From contig NC_081405.1 in the NCBI RefSeq assembly GCF_030272615.1, forward strand, positions 648,679,420 through 648,743,419: DNA of 64,000 bases. Reading direction: 5' to 3'. This DNA is from Cryptomeria japonica (lineage: Eukaryota > Streptophyta > Pinopsida > Cupressales > Cupressaceae). Made by a program: the position numbers and the translations under genes. The notes under the pieces are model-generated. The model was not told the origin of the DNA. It saw only the letters and a list, made by a program, of their open reading frames with translations, and searched no databases. Shown one piece after another: positions 12,184-22,782 of this stretch. Each line of letters opens with the position of its first letter. Position 1 is the first letter of the stretch.

Positions 12184-13197
12184 TCAGAAAGTAAATTACA
12201 ATTATACTATATATAATAATAATTTTAAAGTACTTGGAACTTTCTGTATCTTTAAGGGAATCATTTCTTTGTCGCTCACCGCCAATGTGGCCTGTAACGT
12301 TCCCATACTAGCAATATGAGAAAATCCAGGAAATGGTGGTATGTTATCAGTAGTAGTTGCCGCTGGCACATCCTCATGTGCATCTTCTGCTATAGAAAAT
12401 GAATCCACTATGAAATGCCCCTAAGAAAGAATGCTTCAAGGGAAATAAACACATAATAGAAGATAGAGAAAAAGAGGGATCTACCCATAGTGGACGGGCC
12501 AATATGACGTGCAGTAGAGGATATCTGCATGCTGCGTGTTTCTGACATTGCAATTTGCAATACAGGTGGGGCTAACCTTTGATGAGGCGTCAACGATATT
12601 TGCATAGGAACATTGACAACACTTGAAGAATAATACATTAAATATATGAAAAGTGCAAGAATTGTAAAAAAGGATGAACCTTTATTATGAACATTGATAG
12701 TATCAAGTATGATGTATTTTGGGTACTCAAAGTGATAAGCCAAGCAAGTGACAAACCAAAAAAATCGTCATCACCTGAACTACCTACATTACCCTGATCA
12801 TGGCCACCAGTTTGATGAGGATGCATAGATTGTTGTAAAAACAACATGTACATATTTTAGTTAATGACATAAAAGAATATAAAACATAAACCATTATTGA
12901 ACTTTTGTTAAAGTTAAAGCTTTCATTACTACTTACTTGCATGTTTTCTATTGTTCGAATCAATTTTTGCACCCTCTCTCGTATCTCATCAGTTTGAGGC
13001 TCCACGGATGCCAAAGCAACAATCTCTCTACTAATTTTTCTAATAGACTTTTTTATCGATTCGATAGGGTTTGTAGAATTTGCAGGGTAATCATCGCTTA
13101 ATCCTGTTGAGTCCACATCCCTAGAGAGGTACTCAGGTACAGTGGCTCCCTTTCCCTTTCCCCAAGCATCCGTCTGTGACAAGAATATCATTAACAA
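12184..13197 (-). pseudogene. Second CACTA gene: linker exons between SET-like and TNPA-like regions
   Basis: Minus-strand pieces with coding-like composition: about 12930-13197 (helical, with NPIESIKKSIRKISREIVAL and a following DEIRERVQKLIRTIENMQ), about 12490-12610 (SLTPHQRLAPPVLQIAMSE), and about 12200-12400 (acidic, with EDAHEDVPAATTTDN). The first is a likely coiled coil. Gaps between them are AT-rich and intron-like. The order on minus places them after the SET-like exon and before the TNPA-like exon, as if one transcript joined all three. Confidence 0.4.
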
Positions 13198-13456
13198 TTA
13201 CAAAATTACTCTAAAACACTCAAAAAAAGAACATAATAATGTAACAATTTGCTTCTATCTAATTTGTACAATTACAATGAGGTTTACTTGCTCGGTAGAA
13301 GTGTCATGACCTACATCTCTGTCTATGCTATGTGATGGATCCATGTCATCCTATGACAAAGAAAATATATAAAAATGTTAGCGAAATGAAACCAATAGAC
13401 TTAGCAAAAAAACTTCATAATAAAATGGTATATTAGAGTCATTAATTGGAGGTTGG

Positions 13457-14390
13457 TTAATTTAAATGGTATATAGTATATACCACCCCCATGATAGTAG
13501 ATTTGTTTATATCTATACGATTCAAATTGTAATCGATTAGCAGCTCTTCCCCTGCACTTATTGATTTTATCACACATACAAATAAATGATTTCCCTCACG
13601 CACCTCAAATATGCAATTGGGTTGTTTATTAGTTGACCCAGGTCGCATACTATTTATTAAACCTAAAATATTCCCTGTTGCTTTTGGCCTTCCATCAATG
13701 TATATAGCCACTTGTTTACTTTGATCATTATCTTTCTATTGTATATAATTTGCTGACAGTGCATACCTACACATACTTTTTTTATGTCGAACAATCTGCA
13801 TCCAATTATTGTAATTGTAACAAGGTCTAACAAACTCCATCAATTCAGCAACTTTATTGTAACAAACCTTTATGTCCATGGAAAATAGGCCCAAACCATG
13901 TAATGACGAAGGTGTTATGCGATATATCCTATCATTAACACAAAAATCAGTGTTTATTAGAGGAAGTTCCTTGGGTACCCATTTTTTTTGTAGATGGTTG
14001 TACCTCAAGGGCACCTCAATGTCGCCTTTGGTCTCATCATCATAAGAAAATGACCCCCCTTGAGAAAGAAAAAATTTCATTTGTTTATTGATTTTTCTTC
14101 TAATCTTTTAACCTCTATTCCTACATTTCTCTCACTCGAGGAAGACACATCTGACAAATACCTATTTGGTGGTACCTGCACTCCATCAAATGAGAGATTT
14201 AGTTGGTAATGAGAGAGATATTTTGCAAATGAGGGTAATGTTGATGAAGAAGTCGGCCCTAAAGTTGATGTTGAGATTAAAATTTGAATAAGTCCAGCTG
14301 GGGCCTCAAGTGTTGATAACTGTATTAGATTTGTTGCTAATGTCGAGGTTTGAAAAATTGAGGAAGTTTTTTTTTCAGGTAATTTTTAAA
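13457..14390 (-). pseudogene. SET-domain-like coding region inside the CACTA element
   Basis: On minus, a Ser/Thr-rich lead (about 14390-14200) is followed by 13736-14080 and, in the same frame across one TAG, 13457-13711. Together they show the order expected of a SET lysine methyltransferase domain: LHGLGLFS (the G-x-G cofactor-binding turn) at about 13900, NNWMQIVR, then GNILGLINSMRP, KQPNCIFE (where the family has N-x-x-C/PNC) and GEELLIDYN (family GEEL-x-DY) near 13520. The usual NHSC sequence is altered. No pre-SET or post-SET cysteine cluster is seen. It could be a captured host gene fragment or a standing part of this CACTA lineage. The single stop suggests the copy is dead. Confidence 0.65.
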
Positions 14391-15118
14391 AAATAAACTA
14401 TTTCTATAGGGTGTATTGACTTATACCTCTCGATCCATGAGACTATGCAGGATCCTCATCATAGGGGTTCAGGTTCCTGCACATCTAATTCAATTATCTT
14501 ATGTTAGCTAAAAATTACATTGTACACAACATGAACTTTGTAGACAAAAAGAGTATTAAATAAAAAAAATATGCTGTCATCATAATCATTGTAAATTTTT
14601 TAATTACTTACCTTTACTTTATGTAGACTATGAAGGATCCTCAACTAAAGGGTTGACGATTTATGTAGTCAATGACCTATTCCCACCAAGGGTGACAACA
14701 TCACACAAAATATATACATGAAATCAGCACCATCAATTGAGCATCATAAGCATTTCATTTGTAAGTTGATAGACAATAAATACATATGTATCATAATCAT
14801 CATAAGAACCACATATGTATCATCATATATGTAATTGACCATCATAAGCATCACATATGTGTCATCATAAACGTGTAATCCATCACATAGGTAATAAACA
14901 ATTTACATTCTATAAATAAACAAAAAGTTCAAAAAATGTCACATGTATCATCATAAACATGTAATCCATCACAAATGTATTTTAAATCAACATCCATTAC
15001 ATAGCTAATAAACAATCCAAATTCCATAAATAAACACAAAGTTTATAAAATGTCACATAAATAGTCACTCTCCCTATCTCCATCTCCTCAGGGTGGCATA
15101 ATATACTAATCGCATACC
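14391..15118. repeat. AT-rich spacer with 117-bp tandem duplication
   Basis: Between the two CACTA genes. Around 14880-15066 a block beginning TAATAAACAATTTACATTC and ending AAAATGTCACAT recurs about 117 bases downstream with roughly a dozen differences. CATCATAA and ACATATGT motifs are also repeated from 14750. No coding sequence is seen, though this stretch must hold the end of one gene and the start of the next. Confidence 0.55.
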
Positions 15119-15130
15119 TCACACATTGCA

Positions 15131-15197
<67 letters not shown>

Positions 15198-16226
15198 CCA
15201 CTACCACCACCACCACCACCACTACCACCACCATCATCGTCATCATCATCATCACCATCAATATCACCATCAATATCACCATCACCATCACCATCACCAT
15301 CACCATCACCATCATCATCATCAGCAACAGAAATAGCTTCTTCTTCTTCTTCTTCATCGAGTAACTGTCGATCGTGATCATCATCTACATCATCTTCTAC
15401 TTCTTTGGTATCTTCTTCTTCCATCACATTATACTTTATCGGTCTTCCTCTTGGATCATGTCAAACAACAAATGACCAACCCTGTTTATGTGGAACCTTT
15501 GAGTAAAATACCTGCTCACATTGGCTTGGAAGAACATAGGGCTCATCCCCAACTAGTTCAAATGACCTTGTATTAACCATTGTAAAACCATTATCATGTT
15601 CAATAACAATTATATCAGGATCATTTTTATTTAGTCGTAGCTTGTACCATTTGATGACGAACAAAACTAATTTGAAGGAATTAAAGTCACACTCAAGTAT
15701 ATCATCCAAAATGCCATAGTGTTGATTTTGAGACTCTTAAGGATGTATGTCATTTCTCAATGAAATATTTGTCACCTCAAAGACTAAAACTATCCCAGAA
15801 TCACAAGTTTTCTTTGTGTCATCCAACATTTTGATGCAAAATTTATGACCATTGCAGCACATAGTGTTGTGGTGTTTGACCTGCAATATGTCAAACATGT
15901 AAAAATTATTGCATCTTGAGTTGATAAATGTATGGATGATTAATAAATCTATACGTACCTATTTATCTCTTAAACCATATACTAAATCAATTTCCCTTTG
16001 CATAACATTGGAATCTTGATTACGATGAGCTTCTTTAACAAATGAAGCCACACCATCCCATGTTAATGTGCGACCAGAATGTTGACAACATTCAATCCAT
16101 ACCATCATCCAATCAAGGTTATTTGCAAAATACAAATGTAGTGCATCCTACTCTCGACCAATTGTACAAAAATAAATAGACGTCTTGCAACTGATTTATT
16201 TTGAAGATTAAGAATTAATTAACTAC
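15119..16226 (-). pseudogene. CACTA TNP2-like transposase, C-terminal part (DUF4216 + acidic tail)
   Basis: Continues the transposase after the element D insertion. Minus 15461-15760 reads YGILDDILECDF, LVLFVIKWYKL, NGFTMVNTRSFELVGDEPYV and SQCEQVFY, the hallmark order of DUF4216 at the C-terminus of TNP2-type transposases. Further upstream (15790-15900) is the short CDSGIVLVFEVTNISLRND segment that precedes it in the family. The ORF 15119-15427 adds an acidic tail of Asp/Gly runs encoded by a GAT/GGT microsatellite. A stop separates it from the DUF4216 stretch. The section 15900-16226 is coding-like but unrecognised. Confidence 0.75.
15125..15325 (+). repeat. (CAT)n microsatellite with CAC variants
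   Basis: About 20 perfect CAT/ATC repeats followed by CAC/CAT mixtures. On minus it encodes the Asp/Gly tail of the transposase. The plus-strand poly-Ser frame and the poly-Met frame are shadows. Confidence 0.95.
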
Positions 16227-16231
16227 AATAA

Positions 16232-17907
16232 TGTGTAGAGGAAAAAGCGAGACTAGATTAACATGCCCTAATCCTACCTTTTGACACACATTACGGAATA
16301 CGAAAGAGCCTAGAGGTATCACACAATTGGCTACTTCTTCTTGTGAAAGAGAGAGCCACGGGCTACCTATTAGGATTTCTATTCCTTTGTTGAAATTGGA
16401 AGATCAAATGATGCAAGTTCAATTCCTAACCCCAAAGTGCAAGTATGAACTAATAACAAGATTGCAAAATTGAGATTAAACAATGAATAGTTGTAAACAC
16501 AAGGACAAGGCAAGAATACAAATGCGTACCCGGAGTTAAAATCTGACTGAAAATGTTTGGGACGGGGGCACGGGCGCCACTGTCCTGATTCTGCCCCTGA
16601 AACTGCTCCGGAAACTGTTGTTTTGCAAAGCTATCAAAAATGCTGAAAACTGCTGTCAGAAGGACCAGGGCACCCAACGCCCCTGTCCCAGGGACCAGGG
16701 CACCCAGTGCCCCTGTCCTGGCAAGACTAGGGCGCCCCATGCCCCTGTCCTGGACTTTTGCTCTGAAATTTGGTGGGAAGGTCTGTCTCTGTCTGCTTCT
16801 CTCGGATCTGTCACCTGCGGCGTCTTCTGAGTCTCGAAACCTAAACTTATATCTCAAAAGGGTATGGGCGGCTATATAGGGTTTTGCCTTAGTCAAACCC
16901 CCGCTTCAGTGATTTCCACCTCCATGAATAGCCAAGTTGTTTTGTAAAATGTATTGTGTGTGCAGACCTAGTGTGTGTGCAAGGTCCTAAAATGCAAGAA
17001 AGCAAACTAGAGCAACCTAGAAAGTAAACCCTAATTGCTTGTAAATGATAATGTAAATGCTCTAAATCAAGATGCAAAGTGATCTAAAGCATGAATAAGT
17101 GATGTAATTGAAGCTTATGCAAAGACATGAAAACAACATGAAATCATACCCAACCCCAAGGGAGGAGTACAAGCCAATCTTCAGTCGATAATCTCTTATT
17201 GCTTTTCAATGTCTTCAAAGCCCTACATGAATGAATGAAATTGATGAATGCTTGATGAAGGATGTTGAATGTTTTTGAAGTCTTCAAAGATCTGCTCTTT
17301 CGCTACATATGAGGTCCCTGAAAACCAAAATCAGATCCTTTCAAATGAAGAAAGAGAGCTCTTCTGTAGGAAACCCTAGATCATAATTTCGTCTTTTGGC
17401 CGACCTAGAGATTGAATATCCCGCCAATTTCTTGGGGTTAAGCTTTATTTTATGATTGGATCGTGCTCCTTAAATTTCGTGAAAAATGTCTGGGACCATG
17501 TGCACTCCGGGCGCCATGGTCCTCTCTGGGCGCCATGGTCCCGACAACTTTTCACCAAATTTTCAGGGCCGTCGGATATGATGATTTTAGAGAGAATCTC
17601 GAAGTTACAGGTGATTTCAAGATGTTTTGACCCCCGAAAACAAGCCCCCAAGTTCGAAATAGGACCTAATTAGGGTTTTTGATTAAATGATGTATAGGAG
17701 GAATAAAATGAAAAGGGCACACTTTAATGAAAGGGCCCAACTTTATGATATGGAAGACGATAAAATAGAACCTTAGACCTAATTAATTTTATTAATTAAG
17801 TGCTAAAGGGGAAATGCAATGCAAAATGCAAAATGCGCCAAGGCGGGTGCTAAACTAGGTGTGAAATTGTACCACCCTAGCAAGTGTGTACAATTTACGA
17901 CACTACA
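16232..17907 (-). repeat. Element D 3' LTR
   Basis: Begins TGTGTAGAGG and ends ACACTACA on plus. It aligns along its full length with 22783-24460, at roughly 95% identity by eye. It holds GC-rich blocks (16660-16760; GGGCGCCATGGTCC twice around 17508-17542) that are unusual in this AT-rich window. Confidence 0.92.
16872..16879 (-). promoter_or_regulatory. TATA-like box in element D 3' LTR
   Basis: CTATATAG, self-complementary, lies in the LTR with GC-rich flanks. The same box occurs in the other LTR. Confidence 0.4.
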
Positions 17908-19526
17908 TTTAGCCCCCACTTTAGCGGTCATATGAACACTACGTGCATATGCAAGCTAAAGTACAGAAAAGTAAACATTATTTGAAAAAGGATATATCGA
18001 TAAGTTTGTCGAACGAAGCCCCCAGCGGTATCTGCAGTACACAGTTAGGAACCGAACCCTACAAAACACACGTTAGATCACAAAATCACCTAATGCTTAC
18101 TAAGGAAGGTGATGAAAATTCGAGGGTAGCTATATGCCCCCCCTGTTTCGGCTTGCTAATTTTAGTGAGTTGAAACAGGGTATCATGTTTACCACTTCGA
18201 ATTGTTAAAGAATATTGATGACAAATGCTCACAAGAAGATTTGATATGAGATCAAAAACTAATGGAGAATCATTTGGTAAGAAAGAGGACTAAATCTCAA
18301 TTCCAACACAACAAAGAGTGTGAGGATTTGAGAGTTCTCTAACACAAGATGATGTAAATGGAAACAAAATGCAAAGAGAAGAAAAGAAAGGAAAAAAGCA
18401 TGAATACACACATTGGTGATCCATGAGAAGAATAGTGAGAGAGAAAACATGGACTTCTCGCCCCTAGATCTTGTCTAGGTGATCCATGGGAAAAAGGACA
18501 TGGAAAACTAGCCCCTAGAGTCTGTCTAGGTGATCCATGTAAGGGAGGAGAGTGAGAAAGTCTAGCCTTATGCTGCTAGTTCCACTCAACCTCGTGCATG
18601 TGTGTGTAAGGGAGGTTAGAAGCACCTCATAGGAGTCTATGCCCGAGTATGCTACAACCTATATATGTATAGTACAAAAGCGTGACATCTCGCTCTAAGA
18701 GTCTGTGCTCTAGTTCCGAGAATGACCCATTACTCAAAAAGTGTAATGTTTATGTCATAAGAAAATTAGAACAAGGATACCTACCTTCATCACAAAAGAA
18801 GATACCCCAAAAATGCAACAATGTCATAGATCCAAGCGAGAGAGTTTTTCACTCTTTAAGCAGGGATAAGAGAGTTGAAAAGGGATATCTTGTAGTATGT
18901 GTAAAGGAGATCCTTAGAGGAGAAGAGATCTTTGTACAAAAGCCACCTATCCCCGAGAGGAATTGTCTTAGACAAATATAACATCTTCTAGAATAAGACA
19001 AAGAAGAGAATAAGAATGCAATACTTCCTTCTTTTGCAAGGTGAAAGTGATTCTTAATGAAGGATGATGCTCTTTTTAACCCAATCAAGAGAGTGAATTC
19101 ATTATGGATGTATTTTACTAAGTGCAAAAGAGGTTGTAGTCAAGGACTTACACCTCTTGTAAGAGAGAATCCTTGAACAAACAACAACAAATGCATACAA
19201 GGAATAACATCAAGTAATAAATTTCACACCATCCACGAAATAGGAAAAAGTGGATCCTTAGATAAAAATAAGGAAAGATCATTGCCTCCCAAAGATAAGG
19301 ACAATGCGAAGGAATTACACAATCTTCTAGAGAGAGATTTGGACATAAGAAAAAGAAGAGATGTATGAAATCACTCTTGTCCCCATAGGAACAAGAAAAT
19401 TAGGCTATTATGTTGCTTCAAAAAATATGATTGCACTTGAAATTGTACCATCATGAATGACAATGAACCCCCAGTAAATGAGCTACCAATGTCACATAAT
19501 GATGAGCAACATAATAGCCATTAATA
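17908..19526 (-). other. Element D 3' non-coding interior with polypurine tract
   Basis: On minus, the sequence just before the 3' LTR is AAAGTGGGGGCTAAA (17908-17922), a suitable polypurine tract for plus-strand priming. The remaining 1.6 kb has no long ORF and no RT, RNase H or integrase motifs on either strand, so pol has been lost. Short plus ORFs such as 18682-18981 are not supported by any motif. Confidence 0.65.
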
Positions 19527-20057
19527 TTATTTAAAGACATGATAGACTAAATGAGGTATTTGAATATGACATGTTAAATGCTCAACTATAAGTGAGATAA
19601 AAAACACGTATAAAATGATAAAAATTGAAGAAGAAAAGTCACAAGAAATCTTAGAAGAGAGATGAGTGTAATTTATTACAGCCTTATCCCTAGAGGAAAG
19701 GACTTTATGATGAATAGGAGATAAAGATTCATAAGTGGATTTAGAAATTTGAGGAGAGTCACAAAGAGATTTGTTCATCGCCAAGATTTCCTTATGAGGG
19801 GAATGAGAGTTGATAGAAGTAGAAGATGATTTAGTTGAAGTGAGATCATCATCACTACTAAATATAGCATTCACATTGAGAGATGGTCTTTTAGATGCTT
19901 TAGTGCGTTTGCAGGGATTATAGCCGAGTCCAAAGGCATAATTGTGAAAATTAGTCTCTAGAGGAACTTTTATCCCTTGTTCATGAGTGCCACAACCATT
20001 TCCATGATACCCATGCTTAGCAAAAATGCGAAAACCACGACCATAACGACCAGCCAT
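19527..20057 (-). CDS. Element D G-patch-containing ORF
   Basis: A 176-codon minus ORF overlapping the end of the 886-codon ORF by 88 bases, in the frame reached by a -1 shift. Residues 10-50 contain GRGFRIFAKHGYHGNGCG, GIKVPLE and FGLGYNP: a Gly-rich, G-patch-like block with the same GIK and GLGY landmarks as the outer gypsy copy at 58840-58950. G-patches bind RNA or helicases, and in betaretroviruses one follows the protease. The remainder is Ser/Thr-rich and ends in hydrophobic, probably non-functional sequence. It may be the C-terminal end of a protease-G-patch polyprotein made by frameshifting, or a frame broken by one indel. Confidence 0.6.
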   Translation of the reverse strand: MAGRYGRGFRIFAKHGYHGNGCGTHEQGIKVPLETNFHNYAFGLGYNPCKRTKASKRPSLNVNAIFSSDDDLTSTKSSSTSINSHSPHKEILAMNKSLCDSPQISKSTYESLSPIHHKVLSSRDKAVINYTHLSSKISCDFSSSIFIILYVFFISLIVEHLTCHIQIPHLVYHVFK

Positions 20058-22630
20058 TTCAAGAAGAGAAGGTGGTTTTCATAATACAAAGAATCAAACT
20101 CTTCATAATTAGAGGTGTGAGGAGAAGAAGTTTGAGAAGCGGCCACAAAATTATTGCTCATAGGTTCAAGTAAGACTGATTGATCTCTAGTTTCTTCCTT
20201 CTTTTTACCTTTAAGATCTCTAAGAGGAACCCTATACTCACCTACAAAGGTGGGATTAAAGTCAAGAGATCCCCAATCATCTTCTGCGAGAACCTTCTCA
20301 AGATCAAAAGCCTTTTCATGTGTAGATTCAAGTCGAGAAGGATCTTCTTCAGGAGCTTCAGACTCATCCAAATAATTTTGATTATTAGAGGGTGATGATT
20401 CATCCATAGGTATCTTGTTTAACGAGTCATCACTAGAAGAGGAAGGCTTAGAAGAACTCCCTTTAGAAGTAGATGTTTGCAAACAAGCCTGAAGATTAGT
20501 ATCACCTATCAAGGTATATGTCTTATTGTTATAAATAAATTTAACTTGTCTATGCAATGTAGAGGGGACAGCTTGCATACTGTGAATCCAAGGTCTCCCT
20601 AATAACAAGTTGTATGTTAGATTTCCCGACATAACATGGATAGGAGTAGGCAAAGTAACAGGTCCCACTGTGACGGGTAAGGTGATAATACCTAATGAAG
20701 ACTTAGCCACATTATCAAAGCCTCGAATGGGATGAGAGTCAGGCTCAATAAGGGATGTATCCACATTCATCTTATGCAATAGATTAATGCTACACACATT
20801 AAGGCCAGAGCCATTATCTACCAGTGTTTGTCTTATAGCAGTGTCATTTATGATAACCACAATCATCAAGGGATCATATTGATGTTGAATTTCACTAGTA
20901 GGCAACTCGTCTTGAGTAAACACAATTTGAGCTTTAGGATTCATCACAGAGTTAACTAAAGATGCTATATTACTAGATGTATTCGGTGGAGGAACATTCA
21001 AATCTTTCAAGGCATCTTGTAACATTCCATGATGAGCGGAAGAAGTTTGAATCAAATCCCAGAGGGATATCTTAGCAGGGGTAGCTTTAAGTTGTTCTAT
21101 GAGATCATATTCCTTACCAAGAACTTGTGAAATACGAGGAGCTTGAGGAAGAATAGGTTGGGAAGGAGGAAGTGAAGTTGGGATAACTGGAGGAGGATTA
21201 GGTTGCCTATTGTTTCTTGTGTTATAGGTATGAGCAACCGCATGATAACTCTCTCTAGTCAGTTGCTTAGCATACTCATAAGGGCTCTTAGTAGAATAAC
21301 CTCCTTGCATAGTAATAATAGGTTTCTTAGGCATGCAAAAAGAATCATTAGCATAACCACCTTGAACCACTAAGATAGGCTTATTTAAAGGTTGAGAATT
21401 TTGAGAAGGACAAGCACCTTGGATAGTGAAGAGGGGTTTGTTAAGTGTCTCATTCACATGTATCAAATTGATTGAGGATGGTTTAGAGGAATGAACAAAA
21501 GTGTTGGAAGAATTATTGATATTCTTCTCTTGCACTAAAATCTTATCACGGATTAAATCAATTTTAGGAGAGAGACAAGGGATAGGCATTGATGTTCTAG
21601 TAGGAAGAGTAATACTAGGAAAGGTCATATCATCCTTTATCATCACAGGATCTACATGGGGAATAAACTCTCTAGGAGAAGGATCAACACTACTCTCTAA
21701 AGTCTCACTTTTGAGAGGGAGATCTTTGAAAGAAATGTTAACCATCTTGCTTTGAACTAGGGTTTCCTTATGAGTAGAACCAAGTTGAGGAGAGGGAGAT
21801 GCTTTATTTTTAGAGGGAGAATAATTGAGATTCAAGGAAGGGGAGAAACTATCAAGGGAGTTTCCACTCTTGATTTCATCCCCTTTGGCTAGGGGTAGAG
21901 AATAATCTATACCTTCTTCTAATGGTTCATCCCAAATAGTGAGGTTGTTGAAAGGAATGTTTGAAGTATTGTCGGTTTCGGGAGAGGAGATAACATTGTT
22001 TATTAATTCCTCATCCTTAGGAGGGAGAGCATCAATAGATGTGTTAAACTCATCCTCTTTCCTCAAAATATGATCTTTAGGGGAGAGAGAATTAAGGAAA
22101 TTGCTTTTTATTTCATCTTCTTTCTCTAAGGGATGTTTATGGGTAAGACAAACTTTAGGAGAAGGGTAAGCATTTATCATTAATTCATCATCCCTAGTGG
22201 GAATTTTGTTGGAAAAGGAAATGCCATCACTAGGAAATATAGGGATAATGTCATCTTTTTGCACAAAAGGATCCTCATGAAGGGAGCATTTTTTAGGAGC
22301 CACAAAGTCATCAAGGGCATCATCTAACAAAGCATGACCATATCTATTAAAAGGTTTATCTTTTGATTCAAAAGGAGATATCTCTTCATAGAGGGGATCA
22401 TTGAAAACAACCATGTTACTAGATTTAGTGGAAGAGCTGATAGGAATGTACCCTTGAGAGGAATCATTCGACTTATCTTTCTCATCACAACGAAATGGCA
22501 TAGTAACAATGTTTATGAGTTTTTGGTAAAATGAAGGCTTGGTATATTTAGGTTTCAAAAATTCATCTAAAGCTTCATCTAACTCATAATCATCACAAAT
22601 ATGAACATCTTGCAAATAAAAATCTGACAT
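19970..22630 (-). CDS. Element D 886-codon protease polyprotein
   Basis: An intact ORF, unusual in this decayed window. Residues 1-390 are acidic, Ser/Pro-rich and probably disordered, with no Gag capsid domain seen. About residues 395-445 hold three spaced copies of a K-P-[LI]-x-x-[IVM]-Q-G motif. A Pro-rich stretch follows (NPPPVIPTSLPPSQP, about 475-495). Around residue 600 is VDNGSGLNVC, the retropepsin-type D-[TSN]-G active site, followed by the VTLPTPIHV and YNLLLGRPWIH landmarks of gypsy proteases. The tail is acidic, and the last roughly 30 residues are out of frame with the G-patch. The start at 22630 lies about 150 bases inside the 5' LTR boundary. Confidence 0.85.
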   Translation of the reverse strand: MSDFYLQDVHICDDYELDEALDEFLKPKYTKPSFYQKLINIVTMPFRCDEKDKSNDSSQGYIPISSSTKSSNMVVFNDPLYEEISPFESKDKPFNRYGHALLDDALDDFVAPKKCSLHEDPFVQKDDIIPIFPSDGISFSNKIPTRDDELMINAYPSPKVCLTHKHPLEKEDEIKSNFLNSLSPKDHILRKEDEFNTSIDALPPKDEELINNVISSPETDNTSNIPFNNLTIWDEPLEEGIDYSLPLAKGDEIKSGNSLDSFSPSLNLNYSPSKNKASPSPQLGSTHKETLVQSKMVNISFKDLPLKSETLESSVDPSPREFIPHVDPVMIKDDMTFPSITLPTRTSMPIPCLSPKIDLIRDKILVQEKNINNSSNTFVHSSKPSSINLIHVNETLNKPLFTIQGACPSQNSQPLNKPILVVQGGYANDSFCMPKKPIITMQGGYSTKSPYEYAKQLTRESYHAVAHTYNTRNNRQPNPPPVIPTSLPPSQPILPQAPRISQVLGKEYDLIEQLKATPAKISLWDLIQTSSAHHGMLQDALKDLNVPPPNTSSNIASLVNSVMNPKAQIVFTQDELPTSEIQHQYDPLMIVVIINDTAIRQTLVDNGSGLNVCSINLLHKMNVDTSLIEPDSHPIRGFDNVAKSSLGIITLPVTVGPVTLPTPIHVMSGNLTYNLLLGRPWIHSMQAVPSTLHRQVKFIYNNKTYTLIGDTNLQACLQTSTSKGSSSKPSSSSDDSLNKIPMDESSPSNNQNYLDESEAPEEDPSRLESTHEKAFDLEKVLAEDDWGSLDFNPTFVGEYRVPLRDLKGKKKEETRDQSVLLEPMSNNFVAASQTSSPHTSNYEEFDSLYYENHLLFLKWLVVMVVVFAFLLSMGIMEMVVALMNKG

Positions 22631-22759
22631 TTTGAAATTGCATAGAATTTAAACACACAATGCAAAGAAACACACTTTTTTTTCTTTTTCTTTTTAATGA
22701 AAACACACTAAATCTAGATCTAGATCTAACAAATGCAATGCAAGAGGAAGCAATGATAG

Positions 22760-22779
22760 ATTCACGTCAGGTTCACCAA
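22760..22779 (-). promoter_or_regulatory. Element D primer-binding site candidate
   Basis: On minus, four T residues after the 5' LTR end, comes TGGTGAACCTGACGTGAATC. This begins with the TGG complementary to a tRNA CCA tail, and its complement has the layout of a tRNA 3' end. The tRNA species was not identified. Confidence 0.55.
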
Positions 22780-22782
22780 AAA

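Noticed and set aside
15106-15384. Poly-Met and poly-Ser ORFs on both strands
   Set aside because: Shadow frames of the CAT microsatellite. Only the Asp/Gly frame continues from the transposase.
16450-17077. ORFs in both element D LTRs (16450-17077 and 23003-23630)
   Set aside because: Present in both LTRs because the LTRs are duplicates. No domain, and the region is GC-rich regulatory-looking sequence.
22761-22779. tRNA gene-like sequence near the element D primer site
   Set aside because: Only the 3' end of a tRNA is matched. There is no cloverleaf, so it is a primer-binding site.
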